The notes under the pieces were generated by a model that was given only the letters and a program-made list of their open reading frames with translations, searched no databases and had not been told where the DNA came from. Both the position numbers and the translations under genes were made by a program. A stretch of 64,000 bases of DNA from Tragulus kanchil (Eukaryota; Chordata; Mammalia; Artiodactyla; Tragulidae): positions 91,361,001-91,425,000 of the forward strand of contig JAIOJX010000005.1 in assembly GCA_022376925.1 (NCBI GenBank), written 5' to 3'. How positions within the stretch are numbered: the stretch's first letter is position 1; each line of letters begins with the position of its first letter. Below are positions 51,836-64,000 of the stretch, piece by piece.

Positions 51836-52646
51836 AAGATCTAGTCTGTTACTAAAACCTCAGAGTGAAAAGTAAACATTTATGTACTAAGGTTAAAGTG
51901 GAAACATGAAATGTGGGTGAGCTTGGCAAGGAAAGTTCACAGAGCTTGTAAGGCTTGAGCAGTGAAGGCTGAGTAGGAGTCGAAGATGGAAAAAGCATTC
52001 CAAGCTGGAGCCAGGTGGGGCGAGGTTTTGTGGGATGGAGTGGGAATGACTGAGAATAGGAACAAAGGCTCCCTCATACACTGGAGTGAGACAATGGTCC
52101 GCCTCCAGATGCCCTTAGGCAGTGTGGAACCCTGGAGATTTTTCAATATGGAAGAGCCAAGAATTTTTCACAAGGTTGTTCCAGAAGTTTTGTAAAAAGG
52201 AAGGAGGTCAAGAAAGTCTGGAGGCCAGTGGAGCAAGCCAAATGGCAGCTGGTATGGTTTGGGACTGTCTAAGGCAGAAGAAATGCCAAGAGGCATGTAG
52301 CAGCATCCCTTTTGAGCCAACAACAGTCCACCCTCAGTGTCAGATGTTCCTGCAAGTGCTATGAACATGGAGGTTCTTGCTAAGGTCTTGTTAGTTGAGA
52401 TGATGCAGAGCAGTAGAGGAAAAAGGAGTGTTGCTTCTGGTTCTAAGCATTTAAGCTCACATGATGTGACAGCATTGGTATCATTACCTGGTAGACATTT
52501 GGGAAATTGACGCTGGTTTCGTTGAAAGTGGTAAAGATTGTTCCTTTCTTCAGTTTCCTGTGTTAATCTTCAGATAACTCTAGACTGTTGCTTCTTCTGC
52601 TTCAGGGAACAGTTGGATCTGATGTGTTTTTGTTTCCTCTCTTTAG

Positions 52647-52703
52647 GTGTGACGAAGATACAGTGTCTCTACATGAAGATCAGACTGACTGCTCCAGTCT
52701 CAG
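52647..52703 (+). CDS. FAM13C: FAM13C coding exon 2
   Basis: This is a 57 bp exon between a pyrimidine-rich acceptor (cctctctttag ending at 52646) and the donor gtagg at 52704. With the two bases left over from exon 1 it reads [19 protein letters not shown], then two bases (AG) of an Arg codon. This matches my memory of human FAM13C ([20 protein letters not shown]) with one difference. The segment is acidic and probably disordered. It enters with one base completing a codon and leaves two, so its phases fit exon 1 and exon 3 exactly. It is the only one of the three exons present once. Intron 1 as given is about 10.6 kb from the second exon 1 copy, and intron 2 is 6.9 kb. Confidence 0.93.
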
Positions 52704-52824
52704 GTAGGATCCACCATTGACTCGTTCTTGATTATGAAGGACAGATCGTTTGGATCTAGTGTATTAAGTTTCTTTGAAATCTAATAATTTGTTCTTATGC
52801 CCTGTTTCTTCTAATAGGTTATCA

Positions 52825-52888
52825 GCTCTCTCCCTCCCTCTCTTTCTCTCTCTCTCCACCCCACCCCTGCCCACCCCCTCCTTTTTTG
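52825..52888. repeat. CT-rich low-complexity tract
   Basis: About 60 bp of ctccctcc, ctctctct and ccaccccc motifs 120 bp downstream of exon 2. Confidence 0.8.
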
Positions 52889-53042
52889 TCTGTCTGCCCT
52901 TCAAGTTCTGTTCACTTTTGGATACCCATCCCCAACTTTAGCATACAGGACAGACCCTTTCTATGGAGAATGCTCAGTAAATGCCTATAGACTTAAGCAT
53001 TGATTAGTGCATCTAAATGTTCCCATCATAGACCTTAAGGTA

Positions 53043-55213
53043 AAGGTTCTAGATTTATTTATCCAGCATGGCATTGAGTGTCTGGAGTGTAGTCTTGGTC
53101 ATCAGGGTGTTTGTGGTATGATGGCAGAACCTTAACGTTAAACATTTCTTCCACATTTTCTGTGTTCATGGACTTGCCACATACATTTTATTATTTAACC
53201 TAAACAACCAAAAGGAAACTTGTGTTTTCCTCCTCCTCTGAAGTGGAAAAGTCGAGGCTCAGAGAGATTATTGCTCATCCAAGATAACACAGCTGTGATG
53301 AGGCAGAATTTGGATGGACTCTGGTCTGTGTGACACAAAAGTTTACTTGTTGGATAAGAAACACTTGTTAAAGGTTTTTGTTTCATGCATTTTTTTTGTG
53401 TTAGAAACCAGTGGAGAGAGATATGGGATGGAGAAAGATACACCAGTCCCCGCTCCCCTGAGTTCAGTCCACTGGAGGAGACAGGCAAGAATACTGATGA
53501 TAATGTTAGATGATAATGCTATCGATGATAGTGCATTAAGTGTTACTTTACTAGAGGGAAACAGAAAAATAACTTAGAAGGACCAAAGAGCCCAGCGAGT
53601 TTCTGAGATGGATTCCCGAAGAAGATGATGATGCCTGGCATGTGGCTCTTTTTGTGTGTGTGTAATATAATGCCAAGAGACCATGGTGCTACCTGTAAGG
53701 TTTTCAGGGAGCAAGGCGGCAGTATAGAGGAAGAGAAGGACAGGAGGAAGCCTGGGAATAAACAGAAGTTTATTCAGGAGAGCAGTAGGGCTGTCTCAAG
53801 AGGAGAGTGAGAACAGCACCTGGGAGATTTAGTTACAGAAATTACATACCCCGGGCTTGGGCAGGGAAAAACTTTGACAAGCTGGATGGAACCATGGGGG
53901 ATAGAGGGGTTCTTTTCCAGAACCAGGAACTTGGAGCACTGGGTCAGTGGTACATGCACTGCTGATCTGACCACCACAAGGGGTTGTTTTCAGTAGACAC
54001 ACTGTCTTACTCCTTATTGGCCTTTTGCAAAGGTGTATCTTGCAGGAGGGCGACCTTGGTAAGGGGAATGAGCCCTTGGTAACTCAGACAAAGGTCATGG
54101 GGCCTCCTGGCAGTCCTGACACTATCAAGGTTCTAGATTTATTTATCCAGCATGGCATTGAGTGTCTGGAGTGTAGTCTTGGTCATCAGGGTGTTTGTGG
54201 TATGATGGCAGAACCTTAACGTTAAACATTTCTTCCACATTTTCTGTGTTCATGGACTTGCCACATACATTTTATTATTTAACCTAAACAACCAAAAGGA
54301 AACTTGTGTTTTCCTCCTCCTCTGAAGTGGAAAAGTCGAGGCTCAGAGAGATTATTGCTCATCCAAGATAACACAGCTGTGATGAGGCAGAATTTGGATG
54401 GACTCTGGTCTGTGTGACACAAAAGTTTACTTGTTGGATAAGAAACACTTGTTAAAGGTTTTTGTTTCATGCATTTTTTTTGTGTTAGAAACCAGTGGAG
54501 AGAGATATGGGATGGAGAAAGATACACCAGTCCCCGCTCCCCTGAGTTCAGTCCACTGGAGGAGACAGGCAAGAATACTGATGATAATGTTAGATGATAA
54601 TGCTATCGATGATAGTGCATTAAGTGTTACTTTACTAGAGGGAAACAGAAAAATAACTTAGAAGGACCAAAGAGCCCAGCGAGTTTCTGAGATGGATTCC
54701 CGAAGAAGATGATGATGCCTGGCATGTGGCTCTTTTTGTGTGTGTGTAATATAATGCCAAGAGACCATGGTGCTACCTGTAAGGTTTTCAGGGAGCAAGG
54801 CGGCAGTATAGAGGAAGAGAAGGACAGGAGGAAGCCTGGGAATAAACAGAAGTTTATTCAGGAGAGCAGTAGGGCTGTCTCAAGAGGAGAGTGAGAACAG
54901 CACCTGGGAGATTTAGTTACAGAAATTACATACCCCGGGCTTGGGCAGGGAAAAACTTTGACAAGCTGGATGGAACCATGGGGGATAGAGGGGTTCTTTT
55001 CCAGAACCAGGAACTTGGAGCACTGGGTCAGTGGTACATGCACTGCTGATCTGACCACCACAAGGGGTTGTTTTCAGTAGACACACTGTCTTACTCCTTA
55101 TTGGCCTTTTGCAAAGGTGTATCTTGCAGGAGGGCGACCTTGGTAAGGGGAATGAGCCCTTGGTAACTCAGACAAAGGTCATGGGGCCTCCTGGCAGTCC
55201 TGACACTATCAAG
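53043..55213 (+). repeat. Direct tandem duplication D16, period 1084 bp
   Basis: 53043-54126 recurs as 54127-55213 with an exact head-to-tail joint at the shared word aag. No differences noticed. Includes an MIR-like remnant. Confidence 0.95.
53165..53335 (+). mobile_element. MIR-like SINE remnant
   Basis: The words ttattatttaacctaaacaa, gtcgaggctcagagagatta, ttgctcatccaagataacac, agctgtgatgaggcagaatt follow the MIR core ('gaggctcagagaggtt..gcccaaggtcacacagct'). Repeated at 54249-54419 by D16. Confidence 0.65.
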
Positions 55214-55509
55214 CAGAGGGAACAACAGGCCCACAGAGGGCAGGGAGAAGAATTCATGTTGAAGGTACAGCAAGCAGTTCAGGATAGCAGGAACCCTGAG
55301 AGCTGGAGGAGGCCAGAGCTAAAGGAAAACCAGATTACAAAGGATTTAAGTACCCCCACGGAAGGAGTTTGGAATTTATCCTGGAGCCATTTGAAAGACT
55401 AACAATAGCCTTCAGTTTTTCCTTTGTAAATAACCACTTGCCTAAGGCCCTCAGTGCAAAGGTCTGAAAGATCTTGACCTGTTTCTGGTTTTATAAGATC
55501 TGAAAGTCA

Positions 55510-55640
55510 ACTTCCCTGGAAAAGGAAATGGCAACCCAGTCCAGTATTCTTCCCTGGAAAATCTCAAGGACAGAGGAGCCGTGTAGGCTACAGTTCATGG
55601 GGTCACAAAGAGTTGAACAGGCCCCTGAGTGACTGACACT
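55510..55640 (+). mobile_element. Bov-A SINE fragment
   Basis: Core words ggaaaaggaaatggcaaccc, tccagtattcttccctggaa, catggggtcacaaagagttg and gagtgactgacactgg, without the tRNA-like head. Confidence 0.8.
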
Positions 55641-55646
55641 GGCACG

Positions 55647-57853
55647 GAAGGCCTCACGTGAGAGTAGCAATATGGTCTGGCGCCAACTTTCCTGGGTAGG
55701 CATTTTGCAGAGACTGTGCTACCTCTGCAAGGTAGAGACATGCAGTAGCTTATGGATGACGGCACAGAGGTGAGGTGGTATGGCTCAGACTGCATTTCTA
55801 ACAAGTGGGAGAATCTTCTAGACCCCTGAATGGGGCTTCCCTGGTAGCCCAGACAGTAAAGAATCCTCCTGCAATGCAGGAGATCTGGATTTGATTCCTG
55901 GGTTGGGAAGATCCCCTGGAGAGGGAAATGACAACCCACTCCAGTATTCTTACCTGGAGAATCCCATGGCAGAGGAGCCTGGAGAGCTACAGTCCATGGG
56001 GTCACAAAGAGTTGGACGTGACTTTCGCTTTTCTTTCTTTTTGGGGCACCATGCTCATTCTCAGTTATGGCTGATTTCAGTAAGCAGTGGCTTAAATGAC
56101 ATTACCTATATTCTGTTTTGGGGATTCTGAGAAACCAATAATAGGTTGGAATTATATTTATAAAGATGACTTTTGTATTTAGGTTTTATATTTGTATAAT
56201 GCAAGAAAGATTCTTTTTGCTCCCCTCCCTCCCCACCACTTTCCTTGTTTTTCAAGTCAAAAATGACATTTATATCTTTTGAGTGCCTTAAAAATATGAT
56301 AGAAAAACAGAATTCAGGTATTATTTTTAGGAAGGAGTCTATCAAGAATAAATTTAATTTGAAAAATGATTTTTCTTTTTCTTGAGTGTTCTAGAATTCT
56401 CCTTGAATGAGAAATATTTAGGTTATAGTAAAGCCTGCTGTTCCTTCTTTTGTTGCTCACCCAGGAACATAAAGTTTGTGGATCAATTGTATTTGTCTTT
56501 AGTGAGAGACATGAATTTCAAATAAAGCAGTATAGTTCCAACTGATAGTCTGATACTAATTTCCAAGGCTATTAGTGACTTAGAATTTTTTTTTTAATTG
56601 TAAATGATCTTAAGGGAAAATATTAACCAGTGTCACTGGCATTATTTTTTGTTTTCTCAGTTACTAACATGAAGAATTATTTCACCTGTTGGATTTTCCT
56701 TTACCAGACAGATACTGCGTTTGTCCTGAGGCTTAACATTAACTCTTCACTGAGAAGGCCTCACGTGAGAGTAGCAATACGGCCAACTTTCCTGGGTAGG
56801 CATTTTGCAGAGACTGTGCTACCTCTGCAAGGTAGAGACATGCAGTAGCTTATGGATGACGGCACAGAGGTGAGGTGGTATGGCTCAGACTGCATTTCTA
56901 ACAAGTGGGAGAATCTTCTAGACCCCTGAATGGGGCTTCCCTGGTAGCCCAGACAGTAAAGAATCCTCCTGCAATGCAGGAGATCTGGATTTGATTCCTG
57001 GGTTGGGAAGATCCCCTGGAGAGGGAAATGACAACCCACTCCAGTATTCTTACCTGGAGAATCCCATGGCAGAGGAGCCTGGAGAGCTACAGTCCATGGG
57101 GTCACAAAGAGTTGGACGTGACTTTCGCTTTTCTTTCTTTTTGGGGCACCATGCTCATTCTCAGTTATGGCTGATTTCAGTAAGCAGTGGCTTAAATGAC
57201 ATTACCTATATTCTGTTTTGGGGATTCTGAGAAACCAATAATAGGTTGGAATTATATTTATAAAGATGACTTTTGTATTTAGGTTTTATATTTGTATAAT
57301 GCAAGAAAGATGCTTTTTGCTCCCCCCTCCCACCCCCCCCACCACTTTCCTTGTTTTTCAAGTCAAAAATGACATTTATATCTTTTGAGTGCCTTAAAAA
57401 TATGATAGAAAAACAGAATTCAGGTATTATTTTTAGGAAGGAGTCTATCAAGAATAAATTTAATTTGAAAAATGATTTTTCTTTTTCTTGAGTGTTCTAG
57501 AATTCTCCTTGAATGAGAAATATTTAGGTTATAGTAAAGCCTGCTGTTCCTTCTTTTGTTGCTCACCCAGGAACATAAAGTTTGTGGATCAATTGTATTT
57601 GTCTTTAGTGAGAGACATGAATTTCAAATAAAGCAGTATAGTTCCAACTGATAGTCTGATACTAATTTCCAAGGCTATTAGTGACTTAGAATTTTTTTTT
57701 TAATTGTAAATGATCTTAAGGGAAAATATTAACCAGTGTCACTGGCATTATTTTTTGTTTTCTCAGTTACTAACATGAAGAATTATTTCACCTGTTGGAT
57801 TTTCCTTTACCAGACAGATACTGCGTTTGTCCTGAGGCTTAACATTAACTCTT
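55647..57853 (+). repeat. Direct tandem duplication D17, period 1107 to 1100 to 1106 bp
   Basis: 55647-56747 recurs as 56754-57853 after 6 bp. Copy 2 lacks seven bases near its start (aatacggcc for aatatggtctggcgcc) and has a longer C-rich run near 57325. It carries a complete Bov-tA SINE in each copy. Confidence 0.95.
55832..56036 (+). mobile_element. Bov-tA SINE
   Basis: Complete element: head gcttccctggtagcccagac, caatgcaggagatctggatt, core gatcccctggagagggaaat, ggagcctggagagctacagt, tggggtcacaaagagttgga. The second copy at 56932-57136 arises from D17, not from a new insertion. Confidence 0.92.
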
Positions 57854-58246
57854 TAACATAATTTTATTTCCACATCTTGCCCACCGCGTGAACCCTGGCC
57901 ATGCTCCAACCTCCCATCTCAACGTGTTCTTTGTTCTTTGGAGACTAGGTGGGCAGCTCATGCTCCCCAGAGCAGCATAGTGAGTTTAATTGTAAAAAAG
58001 TGTCCTGTACAGTGGCCATAGAAATCTTTCTTTTCCTGGTCTTTTCTCTTGACTTTACATATCTTTGAGCCTTGAGGAAGTACTTCCTAGCTGACCTTGT
58101 CAAAATCTCTTTTATGGTTGCTTCTGGCCAGCAAGCAGGAGGGGAAAACACCACCTGGGGGAAGTGGCCTGTCCTACAGAATTGCATAATTGGTACCAAA
58201 TGGCTGCCAGTGGGTTCAGAACAATGATGCTGATCGTATAAAGCAG

Positions 58247-58482
58247 CAGTCCCCAAACTCCAGGCCACAGACTGGTCCCTGACCTGTTAGGAATCTGGGC
58301 CTCCCCGCAGAGAGGTGGGTGAATAAAGAAGGGTGAAGCTGCATCTGCTGCTTCACTCCCCAGCTCTCCACTGTGCACAGTACCCCCTGAATCACTGCCC
58401 CACCACTACCATACACCCTGTTCAGGGAAAAATGATCTCCCGCAAAACTGGTCCCTGGTGCCCTAAAGGTCAGAAACCCCTC
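58247..58482. mobile_element. MER1-like hAT-Charlie DNA transposon remnant
   Basis: It begins cagtccccaaactccaggcc, acagactggtccctgacctg and tgttaggaatctgggcc. It ends aaaactggtccctggtgccc ... gaaacccctcatg. The two ends resemble the MER1/Charlie inverted termini ('caggggtccccaacc', 'accggtccgtggcctgttagg'). Family level only. Confidence 0.55.
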
Positions 58483-58859
58483 ATGTAAGGGGAATGCTCC
58501 ATTTGGCTCTGGTAGTTGCTAAATTCTAAAATGCATCTAGATTTAAGAGGGACCAATGACTTAAGAGTATTATTATGTCACTGTGTTTGAGGAAATTGAA
58601 ATGGTGGGGTGATGTTGTGTTGAATTTGACTGATGGCTGAACATCAACAGGGCTCTCCTAGTTCTGAGTCTATAGAGATGATGCCAGCCTGGTCAGTCTT
58701 TTCTAGCCATACCACACCCACTAGACCAAGACCTGGGATCTTGGGCTTTCCTTGAGAGTGTTGTTTCAATAAATGGCTTGGTTGGATGAAATTTGGTGCT
58801 TGTCTTATATTCTATTGAGGTAGTATGTACCCTACTAAAATAGATTTCAGCTAAACTTT

Positions 58860-59100
58860 TTAAAAATTTTATTTTAAATTATTTAATCAAGTAGCATCAG
58901 GTCTTCATTGAGGCATGCGGGATCTTCTATTGTGATGCAGTTATGGTGCAAGGGCTCTGGGTTGCCTGGGCTCAGTTGTGGCAAGTCACAGGCACTCTTG
59001 CTCTGCTGAATGTGGGAGCCTAGTTCCCTGACCAGGTATCGAACCCTGTCCCCAGCACTGGAAAGGTGGACTCTCAACTGCTGGACCCCCAGAGAGGTCC
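58860..59100 (-). mobile_element. Old CHR-type SINE
   Basis: Antisense, diverged: aggcatgcgggatcttctat, gtgggagcctagttccctga, ccaggtatcgaaccctgtcc and a head at the right (ctgctggacccccagagagg). The breakpoint of D18 falls in its last bases. Confidence 0.7.
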
Positions 59101-59517
59101 TTCCAGTTACATTTTAAATACCTCTGAAAGTTGTAAAGATTAAAGACTTGCTAATGAGGAGGAAACACCACACCTTGAACCAAGGACTCATGCAGGAGAG
59201 ACTGGGGGCCCACCTGACCACTCCAGGTCTGAGTGAATTAGCCCTTCTATTTGGCAGTTTATTTAATCTCTGAGGTTTAGAGTCTTACTCTATAAAGTTG
59301 GGATGATAATAGCAAACCAGAATGTTTCACATTATTATTGTGAGAAAAAAATATGACATGTGACATCATCTTGAATTGAAAAACTAAAAGTAAATACGAT
59401 AGCATGCACAAAGTTACAGCTATGAAAAAGGTACCCCTGGCAAAGACTGGAAGGGAGTGTGGCATGGTCTATAAATGAAATTCAGTCTCTCTGAGAAGTG
59501 TGCCGAGTACCATGTAA

Positions 59518-59904
<387 letters not shown>

Positions 59905-60619
59905 TAGCGTCTTTGAACAACAGTGACCTGGGACAGGATGTGTGTGTGCTCCCCTCCCGCGGGTTAATAGCAGTGTGTGCTGGGTGCGCTGCTCATTTAG
60001 CTCCCTTTCAAGCTGCTATTCTTACATGCGGGACTTTGACATTGGTTGAGGGGAGCTGCTGCAGCCTTTGCCAGGGGGAGAGTGGAGGAAGATCTCCAGT
60101 GATGTTCAAGTATCCAGGGCATGAAACTCCCACCCCAAGCTTGGAGCCTCTGCTCAGCAAATCAAAAGTCCCAGGTAATCTGTTTGGACCCCAGAGAGGT
60201 CCTTCCAGTTACATTTTAAATACCTCTGAAAGTTGTAAAGATTAAAGACTTGCTAATGAGGAGGAAACACCACACCTTGAACCAAGGACTCATGCAGGAG
60301 AGACTGGGGGCCCACCTGACCACTCCAGGTCTGAGTGAATTAGCCCTTCTATTTGGCAGTTTATTTAATCTCTGAGGTTTAGAGTCTTACTCTATAAAGT
60401 TGGGATGATAATAGCAAACCAGAATGTTTCACATTATTATTGTGAGAAAAAAATATGACATGTGACATCATCTTGAATTGAAAAACTAAAAGTAAATACG
60501 ATAGCATGCACAAAGTTACAGCTATGAAAAAGGTACCCCTGGCAAAGACTGGAAGGGAGTGTGGCATGGTCTATAAATGAAATTCAGTCTCTCTGAGAAG
60601 TGTGCCGAGTACCATGTAA

Positions 60620-64000
<3,381 letters not shown>

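Overview
This is mammalian nuclear DNA from a ruminant. The evidence is BovB (RTE) LINE sequence on both strands, Bov-tA/Bov-A SINEs, ruminant-type L1 3' ends and many CHR-like tRNA-derived SINEs. There are no operons, no bacterial genes and no viral genes. The only protein-coding gene I recognise is FAM13C on the + strand. Its first three coding exons are present (exon 1 at 40922-40983, exon 2 at 52647-52703, exon 3 at 59607-59802), with canonical splice sites and compatible phases. Together they encode 105 N-terminal residues; the gene continues beyond the window.

Layout: 1-40.1 kb is gene-free flank built from nested transposons. The main blocks are a BovB copy at 23.7-27.0 kb broken by an L1 end and two SINEs, a Tigger1 DNA transposon at 30.4-33.9 kb broken by an L1 and a SINE, and an L1 ORF2/3' end at 35.2-39.5 kb. 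A GC-rich promoter region with FAM13C exon 1 lies at 40.2-42.3 kb. Intron 1 runs to 52.6 kb, intron 2 to 59.6 kb, and intron 3 fills the rest.

The dominant signal is something else: by eye I count nineteen direct duplications with periods of 1.03 to 1.15 kb spread over the window, from 161-2324 to 60902-63095. They ignore feature boundaries, cutting through SINEs, L1, Tigger1, promoter and exons. Several overlap, giving triple copies. Many junctions carry 2-50 bp of garbled neighbouring sequence, and the copies differ mainly in homopolymer or short-tandem length. They duplicate FAM13C exons 1 and 3, and joining both copies of exon 3 would create an immediate stop. The most economical reading is systematic false duplication during assembly, so the true locus is probably about 43 kb rather than 64 kb. 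If raw reads showed the junctions to be real, that would be extraordinary.

I did not find an undescribed functional system. The best biological leads are a possibly lineage-specific CHR-like SINE family with clear target-site duplications, one member of which may carry a 3' transduction. All coordinates, offsets and family assignments come from reading the sequence and from memory of the families, without alignment tools.
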